Origin: Microbulbifer agarilyticus
GTDB lineage: Bacteria > Pseudomonadota > Gammaproteobacteria > Pseudomonadales > Cellvibrionaceae
Reading direction: 5' to 3'
DNA length: 64,000 nucleotides
NCBI RefSeq assembly: GCF_019800665.1
Contig: NZ_JAHVKO010000004.1
Span: 62,001 to 126,000 of the forward strand
Position 1 is the first letter of the stretch. Every line of letters starts with the position of its first letter. Below the pieces are notes generated by a model that was not told the DNA's origin, searched no databases, and saw only the letters and a list, made by a program, of their open reading frames with translations. Of the stretch, positions 45,228 to 53,235 are shown in pieces. The position numbers and the translations under genes were made by a program.

Positions 45228-45471
45228 TCGATCTCCACGTTCCTTGTTATACCTGCTAATTTTCAGCAACCATGCCGAAAGCAGCAGTACGGTTGGTTGA
45301 AAGCTATCGAGAGCTTGTTACATCTCCAATCTCACCAACCTCAAATCCTTCCCTGCACAATCCGGGCCGAAATCTCGCAGGCGAATAACGAATGGTTTTT
45401 CGTCTTGCCTCGTCGCGCCACTGGATACTGCGGGGCGCGATTATCATAAAAAAATGTGATGGAACTCAACT

Positions 45472-45488
45472 ATTCTTGTCGCAAGAAT
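45472..45488. promoter_or_regulatory. Palindrome in the divergent EPS control region
   Basis: ATTCTTG (45472-45478) and CAAGAAT (45482-45488) are perfect arms around TCG. It lies about 245 bp before the initiating transferase start and about 290 bp before the plus-strand operon, a possible shared regulator site. Confidence 0.4.
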
Positions 45489-45663
45489 CTACCTGAAGCG
45501 TAAAAAGGCGCAAGTTGGCACAAAACACAGCAAATGAAACTGAAGTGAAATATTTAGAAGAAATACGCGCCATGCATGTTGGCACTGCCCTAAAATGATT
45601 TCCAAAACGTGCATCACGCACAATTTTGAAACACAAATTTGAGAGCGTGTAATTTTGTGTACC

Positions 45664-45676
45664 AGTTCTCAGAACT
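45664..45676. promoter_or_regulatory. Palindrome just upstream of the -35 element
   Basis: AGTTCT-C-AGAACT is a perfect 13-bp palindrome ending seven bases before the TTGACA of the plus-strand promoter, the usual place for an activator site. Confidence 0.4.
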
Positions 45677-45683
45677 TTATTTG

Positions 45684-45712
45684 TTGACATTATTTTTCGC
45701 GCTGCCATATTA
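45684..45712 (+). promoter_or_regulatory. Predicted sigma70 promoter of the HPPD-like gene
   Basis: TTGACA at 45684-45689 matches the -35 consensus and is followed after 17 bp by ATATTA at 45707-45712. The predicted leader is about 55 bases up to the ATG at 45775. Confidence 0.6.
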
Positions 45713-45774
45713 GGCGGCGCTAGTCGCAGGGTTTGCGACAGGGAAGCTATTTTCTCATTTTGGGGGGACACGGA

Positions 45775-46437
45775 ATGTCTAGAGTCAACAGAGTTGACCA
45801 TATCGCCTATGCAGTCGCATCAGGCATGATCGAAAAATGGGCGTGGTACCATATTGCGATCGAAGGCGGAAAGCTGACAAAGCGGGTAGACGATGTTCGA
45901 CCCGATGATGAAGACAGCAGCATGAAGCTTTGGTGCATTGATTTTGAAAGTTTCGGCATTGTTCTGGTTGAAGGGATTGATCGCAAGAAGATAAGCCAAG
46001 TTTCCGCGTTTGCCGAAGCGCATGGTGACCACAGCGTACAACATATCGCTTTTGATACAGTAAACCTCGAAGACTTCGTCACCCATGCTATTTCGAACGG
46101 CGTAAACCTGCGCGGCCAGCAACTCGTTAGTAACGATGGATTCGGTGACTTAAAGCAATTATTCGGAAAAGGATATGCAAAGCAAAATGCTGCGCTCATG
46201 TCCTTTCCTGAATACGTTGAGCGGCCGAAAGGTGGCGAAGGCATGAGTACAAGTGTCCCGCAAAATACGGGCAAGAATTTCTATCAGCGTATTGAAGATG
46301 CGCGAAATAGCGGTGACACGTCGACGCTAATTGATTTCTCGCGCATGCCCAGGGACTGGGACCCACTCAAGAGTCAGCCAACTGAAACCCAACCAAACGA
46401 CGCACCAAACCATACCTTAGAAGCCGAGCCAGCGTAA
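45775..46437 (+). CDS. Compact HPPD-like VOC dioxygenase
   Basis: 220 residues from the ATG at 45775, preceded by a GGGGGGACACGGA ribosome-site region. It matches the catalytic C-terminal half of HPPD: VDHIAYAV gives H9 ([12 protein letters not shown]), VQHIAFDTVNL gives H90 ([14 protein letters not shown]), and FPEYVERPKGGEG gives E146 in the place of HPPD EFIQRK..EG. The whole 2-His-1-Glu iron triad is therefore present, but the N-terminal VOC half of HPPD is absent and the H90-E146 distance is about 26 residues shorter. Residues after 160 form a polar, Pro-rich tail. Probably a non-heme iron dioxygenase of an arylpyruvate or related acid; substrate unknown. Confidence 0.8.
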   Translation: MSRVNRVDHIAYAVASGMIEKWAWYHIAIEGGKLTKRVDDVRPDDEDSSMKLWCIDFESFGIVLVEGIDRKKISQVSAFAEAHGDHSVQHIAFDTVNLEDFVTHAISNGVNLRGQQLVSNDGFGDLKQLFGKGYAKQNAALMSFPEYVERPKGGEGMSTSVPQNTGKNFYQRIEDARNSGDTSTLIDFSRMPRDWDPLKSQPTETQPNDAPNHTLEAEPA

Positions 46438-46471
46438 TCGTCCGTGACTTTCACTGCTTCTGCATAAATCA

Positions 46472-46517
46472 CACGCACAGCGGCTAGAAACCACCATGCT
46501 GTGCGTGACTTCTTTTA
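46472..46517 (+). terminator. Terminator or attenuator between the HPPD-like and NRPS-like genes
   Basis: CACGCACAGC (46472-46481) and GCTGTGCGTG (46498-46507) form a perfect 10-bp stem with a 16-base loop, followed by ACTTCTTTT. It is 35 bp after the HPPD-like stop and would at least reduce read-through into the next gene. Confidence 0.6.
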
Positions 46518-46575
46518 AAAAGTAGTCTCACCTATACGATGTTAATTTGTTGAGCTGCGCAAGGACGGGATTCGC

Positions 46576-49281
46576 GTGGAAGATATTCAAGAAAGGCCAT
46601 CACCTACGGAGAGTCTTGAAAATAGCAGTGCATTAAAGCCGGCGCTTAGTAAAAAACACCCAGCAGCGAGACCATTACCTAAAACAATACCAATCCAGAT
46701 TTATGAAAATGGGCTGAATACACCAAAAAAAACCGCAATAGTGTATGCCGGTCAAGAATACACCTATGCCACTCTAATCAATAACGCACAGCAGATTGCC
46801 TTCGGCCTGCAGGCGCTTGGGGTACAAAGTGGTGCGCGCATCGCGGTCGTCATGCAGCCAAGCTATGACCTGGTAGTAAACCTACTCGGTATTCACTTCA
46901 CCGGCGCAACATACGTCCCTATCGATCCGGGGTTTCCACACAGCAGAGTCGACATGATCTTGGAGGACACAGTACCTCATTCGATCATTTGTGATCGCGA
47001 TGGCATTGCGGAACTCAAACAAAAAATCAACGCTGTGTTTTCCAATCGAGTGCACGATTCAAGCTCGATCAAAGCGGCCGCAGCAGGCGACCACGCACAT
47101 GATTTGAAGCTTCCTATGTCTCTCGACCACGAGTCGCATATTTTCTTCACGTCCGGTACGACCGGTCGCCCCAAGGGCGCTATTTCAACACACGGTAATC
47201 TTGCGCACGGAATGCAGTCCTCGAGGCATTGCTTTGCGCTTGAACCAGATATGGGAATACTTTCCGTCGCCGGTGCATCATTCAGTATCAGCACGTTTGA
47301 ATTGCTGTCGATGCTTGCTTGTGGTGGACTTACCCTCATCGCCGAGCGGCAAGATATCCACGACATTGCGCAACTATTTGAATTGGCACGTACCGTGTCA
47401 GTTTGGCATTTTGTGCCGACGCTATTGGCTAGGATTATCGATCACATAGAAAGTGATCCTACAAGAATCGCTGCCGTACAGGGCCTCAGACGTATATTGA
47501 CTGGCGGGGATAATGTACCGCCCGATCTACTTGCCCGTATTCGCAGGTTGCTTCCCTCAGTCAAACTCTTTGTGAATTACGGCGCGAGTGAAACAAGCTG
47601 TATGGTCACTTACTGGCCAGTAACCGATTTGGCACCCACCACAACAAAGATTGGCTTCGCACAACAGAATGTCGAACTAATTGCTTTGGATCAAAACAGA
47701 GAGCCTGTAGCAACTGGCGAAGTTGGCGAGCTGTTTGTTTCAAGCCCCGGCGTAATAAAAGGCTACCTCAACCGTCCAGAACTGGATTTTGAGAAGTTCT
47801 TCAGCAGAGAAGGGAAGCGCTTTTTTTCCAGTGGCGACATGGTTCGAGGTGACGAAAGCGGCGCCTTCGAGATGCTCGGGCGGGAAGATTTTCAGATCCA
47901 AATTAATGGTAACCGTGTCGAGCTACTCGAAGTAGAAGCAACGATTAAGCAGGTAGAGGGCATTCAAAACTGTGTTGTCGCAGCGAAACAGCTCACCAAC
48001 GACAGCAGTACTCCAACACTGATCGCGTATGTTGTGACTAGTGCCGACCGATCACCGTCTGTCACAAAAGTTCGATCCTATTTATTGTCGATCCTTCCCG
48101 GATATATGGTGCCGTCGATGTATCTTGTACTCGACCGCATACCGACTAATCATAACGGTAAGGTTGACCGGATTAATCTCCCCGATCCAATAGCCTGCCA
48201 GGTACTGCATTCCAGCCACCATGAACCCCTCGCAAGCGAACTAGAACACAAAATCGCCAAAGTTTGGGGGTCACTACTTCCAGCACAAGAAATACACGCG
48301 CGCTCTAATTTTTTCGAATCAGGCGGGGACTCCATTGCCGCTGTCCGAGCAATGACCAAGCTCTCCGAAATCCTGCGCCAACACCTATCAATAACAGATC
48401 TAGTCAAACACCCTACAGTACGCGAGATTGCCGTGTTCATATCGGACAATCGAAGCGCCAACCAAAATCTGGATCACGAAGACAGTACGCTTCCTGACGG
48501 CATTTTACTGCTGAAATCAGGACGTCAGGATCTTGCCCCTTTACTTCTTATAAATGGAGTTGTCGAATACCTGGAGCTTGCCAGTGCTCTGGAAACAGAG
48601 CGGCCGGTGTATTCTGCCTTTTTGCCGGAAGAAGTGGACTTGATTGTCAGTGGCGCTGACTCATCAGCGGCGGAAAGCACCAATTCCATCGCAGGCATGA
48701 CAAAGCTCTACCTCGCACTTATTCGACGCTTTCGGCCAAAAGGTCCGTATGTATTCGCAGGTAAATCTTACGGTGGCGTTATCGCAATTGAAGTCGCTCG
48801 CGAGCTTACCAAAAATGGCGAGGTCGTAGAATTTATTGGACTGCTCGATACCGTAGTACCCGACACATTCAAGGCCCACAAGAAGCTTGCGTTTCGTTTA
48901 TCACAACATGTCAAACGCACACTCGAATTCGGCCCAAAATACTTACTGACGAGATTCCAGAGACGCCTATTTGGGAATCAAGAGTACACCAGCGCCGATT
49001 CCGGCATCGATCGCAATTCAGATATACAAAAAATTAAGGCGCGACATCAGGTACGGAGAGAAGCCATTCTAACCACGAGTATCGAGCAGGTAGAGATGCC
49101 GCTGACCTTAATTAAGGCTAAAGACCGTGAAGCCTTATACGGCGAGAAAACCACGCGCGATCTTGGATGGAGTAAATACGCACCCCACTTGGCGATCCAT
49201 GAGGCACCAGGAGATCATCATACGATGCTTCAAGGCAATAACGTGGCGTATGTTGCGCAAATTCTGAGAAATTACATCTAG
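46576..49281 (+). CDS. NRPS-like adenylation-carrier-thioesterase (A-T-TE) protein
   Basis: 901 residues from a GTG with AAGGACGG upstream. Adenylation domain: A3 TSGTTGRPKG at 192-201, A5 NYGASET at 334-340, A7 SSGD at 418-421, A8 near 435-455, A10 NGKVDR with catalytic K529. Carrier domain: phosphopantetheine site S586 in FFESGGDS. Thioesterase: nucleophile S731 in GKSYGG, D758 and H881/H882 (GDHHTM). In the A4 motif the residue matching Asp235 of GrsA is Ser237 (F-S-I-S), so an alpha-amino acid may not be the substrate. No condensation domain. It could make or hand over one acyl group. Downstream MBOAT and SGNH genes suggest attachment to a polysaccharide. Confidence 0.92.
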   Translation: MEDIQERPSPTESLENSSALKPALSKKHPAARPLPKTIPIQIYENGLNTPKKTAIVYAGQEYTYATLINNAQQIAFGLQALGVQSGARIAVVMQPSYDLVVNLLGIHFTGATYVPIDPGFPHSRVDMILEDTVPHSIICDRDGIAELKQKINAVFSNRVHDSSSIKAAAAGDHAHDLKLPMSLDHESHIFFTSGTTGRPKGAISTHGNLAHGMQSSRHCFALEPDMGILSVAGASFSISTFELLSMLACGGLTLIAERQDIHDIAQLFELARTVSVWHFVPTLLARIIDHIESDPTRIAAVQGLRRILTGGDNVPPDLLARIRRLLPSVKLFVNYGASETSCMVTYWPVTDLAPTTTKIGFAQQNVELIALDQNREPVATGEVGELFVSSPGVIKGYLNRPELDFEKFFSREGKRFFSSGDMVRGDESGAFEMLGREDFQIQINGNRVELLEVEATIKQVEGIQNCVVAAKQLTNDSSTPTLIAYVVTSADRSPSVTKVRSYLLSILPGYMVPSMYLVLDRIPTNHNGKVDRINLPDPIACQVLHSSHHEPLASELEHKIAKVWGSLLPAQEIHARSNFFESGGDSIAAVRAMTKLSEILRQHLSITDLVKHPTVREIAVFISDNRSANQNLDHEDSTLPDGILLLKSGRQDLAPLLLINGVVEYLELASALETERPVYSAFLPEEVDLIVSGADSSAAESTNSIAGMTKLYLALIRRFRPKGPYVFAGKSYGGVIAIEVARELTKNGEVVEFIGLLDTVVPDTFKAHKKLAFRLSQHVKRTLEFGPKYLLTRFQRRLFGNQEYTSADSGIDRNSDIQKIKARHQVRREAILTTSIEQVEMPLTLIKAKDREALYGEKTTRDLGWSKYAPHLAIHEAPGDHHTMLQGNNVAYVAQILRNYI

Positions 49282-49322
49282 ACCAGCACACTGTTACATT
49301 AATTGATACCGGCGCAATAAAC

Positions 49323-50966
49323 GTGCTTTTTAACTCGATAGAATTTATTTTAGTATTCTTGCCGATTGTTTTTGGCGGATTTTATCTGCTCCGGCAATTT
49401 CATCTTTTCGGCTTTTCTCTACTGTGGCTGTCGATCGCGTCACTGTTTTTTTACGGCTGGTGGAGTCCTACATATTTGCCGTTGCTGCTCGGATCGATTG
49501 CAGTCAACTATCTTCTCGGCCGAATTATCGAAGCATCTGCATATCGACAATTTGTATTGATCGCTGGCGTTTCCGCGAATCTCGTAGCAATTGGCATTTA
49601 TAAATATCTTGGCTTCTTTTCTGATGTGGTCGCACAACTGACTGGATCCGCAACAAGCATACCGGCTCTGTTACTACCTCTCGCTATATCATTCTTCACA
49701 TTCCAGCAAATTGCCTACTTAGTTGACACCTACAAAACTGGTAAATCTGAGCACGACCTTTCCCGTTACTTGCTTTTCGTATCGTTTTTCCCGCAGTTAA
49801 TCGCTGGACCAATCGTAAAGCATAGCGAAGTATCTGGACAGTTTACCTCGTTGAATACTCGCTCAATTTGCACCACCAAAGTCAGTGCTGGATTCCTACT
49901 ATTTACTATCGGCTTAGTGAAGAAAGTACTGATTGCAGACCAACTTGCACCCTACGCCAGCCCAGTGTTTGTCGCGGCTGATCAAGGCGCCGATATAGCT
50001 TTTCTTGAGGCGTGGGGTGGGCTCCTTGCGTACACATTCCAGCTGTACTTTGATTTCAGTGGCTACGCAGATATGGCTCTGGGCGTTGCGATGGCACTTG
50101 GAATAAAACTGCCTAAGAACTTTAACTCGCCCTATAAAGCAACCAGCATTATAGAATTCTGGCGACGCTGGCATATCACTCTTTCGCACTTTTTACGGGA
50201 TTATCTATATATTCCGCTAGGTGGCAATCGTTCAGGATCCCGAAACCTAAATCTACTGCTCACTATGCTGCTGGGTGGACTATGGCATGGGGCCGGATGG
50301 AACTTCATTATTTGGGGCGGACTGCACGGAAGCTATTTGGTAATTAACCATCAGTGGCTAAAGCTCAAGTCATTCCTTACCATGCAATTACAAAGCAGAA
50401 AGTTTGCATCAGGCATAGCATCTAACGGTATGGCAATGAGTGTTTCGCGTGCGGGCAAAAACCGCACTGATGAACGACAAGGGCAGACGAGTTACTTCCT
50501 TAGCGCACTTCAGTCTCTGCCCGGCCTGGTTCTCACGTTCCTAGCGGTATGTGCTGCCTGGGCATTCTTTCGTGCAGAAACCTTTTCCGGTGCGATCGCG
50601 ATCCTTTCAGGAATGTCGGGAATTAATGGACTTACGCTCCCGAATGAACTGGTTAACCTAGCGCCCATGGTATTCAGTGGCTATGCCGAGTCACATACAG
50701 CGGCAGCACTTGGTGCTTTTCCGCACATCAAGGGTTTTATTCTGATATTTCTATCGATGACGATAGCGATGCTTGCTCCTAATTCTTACCAGATCAGGGA
50801 ATTCTGTTTTTCCAATGGAGACTCCAGTATCCCAGCGAATAAGCAGGCACAGATTAGTGGTTGGGTTACTGGTGGATGTATGTTTATCGCTGGTATCGCG
50901 CTCGGCTTGTGCCTCAAAGTCTTAGCGTTTTCACCAAGCACAGAATTCTTGTACTTTAACTTTTAA
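49323..50966 (+). CDS. MBOAT-family O-acyltransferase, AlgI/DltB-like
   Basis: 547 residues from a GTG start 41 bp after the NRPS-like stop. About a dozen membrane helices. The MBOAT core has FDFSGYADMALG near 244, FWRRWHITLSHFLRDYLYIPLGG at 279-301 and the catalytic-type His H322 in GGLWHGAGWNF, the same position as in AlgI. A hydrophilic loop of about 45 residues at 352-400 (rich in Ser, Arg, Lys and Gln) is longer than usual. It moves an acyl group across the inner membrane onto an extracellular polymer. The donor may be acetyl-CoA, as for AlgI, or the neighbouring carrier domain, as for DltB. Confidence 0.92.
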   Translation: MLFNSIEFILVFLPIVFGGFYLLRQFHLFGFSLLWLSIASLFFYGWWSPTYLPLLLGSIAVNYLLGRIIEASAYRQFVLIAGVSANLVAIGIYKYLGFFSDVVAQLTGSATSIPALLLPLAISFFTFQQIAYLVDTYKTGKSEHDLSRYLLFVSFFPQLIAGPIVKHSEVSGQFTSLNTRSICTTKVSAGFLLFTIGLVKKVLIADQLAPYASPVFVAADQGADIAFLEAWGGLLAYTFQLYFDFSGYADMALGVAMALGIKLPKNFNSPYKATSIIEFWRRWHITLSHFLRDYLYIPLGGNRSGSRNLNLLLTMLLGGLWHGAGWNFIIWGGLHGSYLVINHQWLKLKSFLTMQLQSRKFASGIASNGMAMSVSRAGKNRTDERQGQTSYFLSALQSLPGLVLTFLAVCAAWAFFRAETFSGAIAILSGMSGINGLTLPNELVNLAPMVFSGYAESHTAAALGAFPHIKGFILIFLSMTIAMLAPNSYQIREFCFSNGDSSIPANKQAQISGWVTGGCMFIAGIALGLCLKVLAFSPSTEFLYFNF

Positions 50967-50970
50967 GACA

Positions 50971-51969
50971 ATGCGATACCTCATTACATTTTTTATTGGT
51001 GTTCTTGCCTCCGCTGGAATTGTTGCGTTATTGGTAATGGTACAGGAAGGCGTGCCAACCTCGAGTTCTAAGTGGGCATCAGATCTTTACCAATTAAAAG
51101 ATGCCCACGCGCGGGCAAGCGGTGAACCGAAGCTTCTCATCGTTTCTGGTTCTAACAGTGTCTTTGGCATTAATGCGAACACAATTAAAGATACTTACTC
51201 TCTGCCAACTACTAACTATGGCGTTCATGCCGGATTGGGATTACGTTATTTACTAGAGCGGAGCAAGAGGGTACTTAACGAAGGTGATATTGTTTACCTG
51301 CCACTGGAATATGCGCTCTACCAACAAACGCCAAAACCATCATCACAGTTAATGGATTTCTTGCTCGCCACTGATCCAGAGTATTTTCAGTCCCTACCGC
51401 CATATGAAAAGCTTCATGGCTATTTAAATATTTCATTTTCACGGATTTGGGAAGGGATCAAAGGCGGAAGCAATCGCTATCAAGGCAGTTCTGCCAAAAT
51501 CTACCACGTAATGAATATCGATAAATCGGGCAATCAGCGCGCAGAATCTATTGAGCAAGCGGGAATACATACTGACAAGCTGGCAAACCTCCCGCCGAAA
51601 GATATAGGGAATGGTGAGTTAACGGCGTACTCACGAGAAATTCTTACAGGCTATTTTGAATGGGCACAATCTAAAAATATTTGCGTCATCGGCGCACCAC
51701 CGAACCTGCTTTATCACGAAGCATACAAATCTGATAACTTCCAACAATTCTTTCGCGGGATAGTATCATTTTTTAACAGTAACGATATTCCGTTCGCGGG
51801 TTCAGCAAAAGATTATCTGCTACCCGTTGATTTGTTTTTTGACACTGAGTACCACCTCAACGCAAATGGGATTGAGAGCCGCACACAGTTAACCGTGCGC
51901 GACCTAGGCCCGGATCCAAAAAGGCTTTGCAAAGATAAAATTGCTTCGCTTAACTCAAATCCAATTTAG
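50971..51969 (+). CDS. Membrane-anchored SGNH-like protein, DltD/AlgJ-type partner
   Basis: 332 residues, four bases after the MBOAT stop. One N-terminal membrane anchor (about 4-24) and a periplasmic alpha-beta domain. Block I is IVSGSNSVFG near 57-66 with candidate Ser61 or Ser63, and a late DTEYHLNANG near 291 resembles the DxxH pair of SGNH hydrolases. An SGNH-like protein directly after an MBOAT gene is the arrangement of AlgI-AlgJ/X and of DltB-DltD, where it completes acyl transfer. The family of this protein is not clear to me; the role is inferred from motif and position. Confidence 0.78.
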   Translation: MRYLITFFIGVLASAGIVALLVMVQEGVPTSSSKWASDLYQLKDAHARASGEPKLLIVSGSNSVFGINANTIKDTYSLPTTNYGVHAGLGLRYLLERSKRVLNEGDIVYLPLEYALYQQTPKPSSQLMDFLLATDPEYFQSLPPYEKLHGYLNISFSRIWEGIKGGSNRYQGSSAKIYHVMNIDKSGNQRAESIEQAGIHTDKLANLPPKDIGNGELTAYSREILTGYFEWAQSKNICVIGAPPNLLYHEAYKSDNFQQFFRGIVSFFNSNDIPFAGSAKDYLLPVDLFFDTEYHLNANGIESRTQLTVRDLGPDPKRLCKDKIASLNSNPI

Positions 51970-51993
51970 GCCGAGTCGGGTCCAGACTGCTCA

Positions 51994-53217
51994 TCACCTC
52001 AGACTTCGACTTCGCCCAAAAAACAGTGCGACCTTACCAAGAAGCTTGTTTATAGATCCGATGCCAAGCTGCACTGCGGGATCAACGACAACTGGGTTTC
52101 CAGTAATACGTCTATATACAATATTTACCAATGCCAGCGCGCTGCGCACTATACGAGTCGATGTTTTCTTACCTAATGGAATATCTCCGAGCAACGTGTC
52201 TGGATAATTCCTGAAAACTTGACTGATTGAATCAGGGTAAGCAGCGCGATAAGGGCGGTACTTTAGGCCTTTTTTAGCGCAGGCAATAATATGCTGCTCG
52301 TTTGCTGCGCCAAAGTTTTCTCCCAACGGAAACACAACGAGCTCTTTTTCTGGTGCTTTCGCATCTGGATAGTTTAGGTCAACTAGTGCCTCGCTACATA
52401 TCAACGATGCAGCGGTAGCAATATCTGGATCCATTTTCCTTTTCCAGGCATAGATATTGTCTGCCGTGATTTTCTTGTCGATATCACTCTTCCAAGTTTC
52501 CGAAGATACACGAACGAGTCCAGCGCTTTTTCGCTCTAGCATCTTTGGCTCATATTCTTCTTCGATAAAATCGCAGATGCGCTTGACCTGGCATTCCGTG
52601 TCTGTGACTAAATCTTCATAGCGAACCGTTATGCTATCTTTATCACTACTGAAGAATTCTGAGCTTTTGGTGTAAACATTCAACCAGCGATAAAATTCGC
52701 CTACATAAGAAGTTGATAAGCCGATATTTTTGATGACCGAAGGGATCGAATCGCGGGGATCACGCACAATGCGAATAATCATCGCGCTGGGATATAGCTT
52801 ACGAATAGTATCTAAGTAAAATAAATGTCTGGGCGTCTTTTCAGCCCAACGCCTTTTACCTTGTGCTCTAGCGAAAGCTTCGGGAACTGCCGAATACACA
52901 GATTTTACAAAGTCTTTATCGCCCTTTATGACTGAGCGCACCTGTTCGTTAGTTAGCGCAAAATGAGCGGCGATGCTTTTTCCGTCTGGATAGCGGATCT
53001 CGTCAAGATACTGAACAGCTTGTTCGACCCGTGCAGTCATATTTTCGATGCGTTGCAGGCGCCGAATTGGCAAAGCCCGAAATAGATCGGTTTCAGGGCC
53101 ACACGCTATAGCACTATGACTACCAATGATTGCGGAAAGTAGCGAGGTTCCTGAACGTGGGGGCCCGACGATAAAAATTGGGGCTTGATTACTGCTTGAA
53201 CACACTGCGTTTTCCAA
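51994..53217 (-). CDS. PAPS-dependent sulfotransferase
   Basis: 407 residues from a TTG start with AGGA upstream. The 5'-phosphosulfate loop IVGPPRSGTSLLSAIIGSH is at 16-34 and the 3'-phosphate segment IIRIVRDPRDSIPS near 147-160. Longer than the minimal family by about 100 C-terminal residues, which hold no recognised domain. Cytosolic or membrane-associated; sulfates a sugar of the surface polymer by inference. Last gene of a minus-strand trio with a flippase and a glycosyltransferase. Ends 24 bp from the convergent SGNH-like gene. Confidence 0.88.
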   Translation of the reverse strand: MENAVCSSSNQAPIFIVGPPRSGTSLLSAIIGSHSAIACGPETDLFRALPIRRLQRIENMTARVEQAVQYLDEIRYPDGKSIAAHFALTNEQVRSVIKGDKDFVKSVYSAVPEAFARAQGKRRWAEKTPRHLFYLDTIRKLYPSAMIIRIVRDPRDSIPSVIKNIGLSTSYVGEFYRWLNVYTKSSEFFSSDKDSITVRYEDLVTDTECQVKRICDFIEEEYEPKMLERKSAGLVRVSSETWKSDIDKKITADNIYAWKRKMDPDIATAASLICSEALVDLNYPDAKAPEKELVVFPLGENFGAANEQHIIACAKKGLKYRPYRAAYPDSISQVFRNYPDTLLGDIPLGKKTSTRIVRSALALVNIVYRRITGNPVVVDPAVQLGIGSINKLLGKVALFFGRSRSLR

Positions 53218-53235
53218 TTTTTCGATCCTACCCTA

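Larger units (their letters stand above)
45228..45774. other. Divergent control region between the two EPS-region operons
   Basis: About 550 bp, A+T-rich, without a credible gene. It separates the minus-strand assembly operon from the plus-strand dioxygenase/NRPS-like cluster. It contains a palindrome ATTCTTG-TCG-CAAGAAT at 45472-45488, a palindrome AGTTCT-C-AGAACT at 45664-45676 and a good sigma70 promoter at 45684-45712. I looked for a JUMPstart/ops element and did not find one. Confidence 0.6.

Noticed and set aside
45270..45471. JUMPstart/ops element for RfaH control before the EPS assembly operon
   Set aside because: I looked for a GGCGGTAGCGT-like sequence on the minus strand of the upstream region and did not find one.
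49323..51969. Plain alginate-type O-acetylation pair as the whole explanation of the MBOAT and SGNH genes
   Set aside because: Not excluded, but the directly upstream carrier-bearing A-T-TE gene makes a Dlt-like reading at least as attractive, so it is kept as the main alternative rather than the call.
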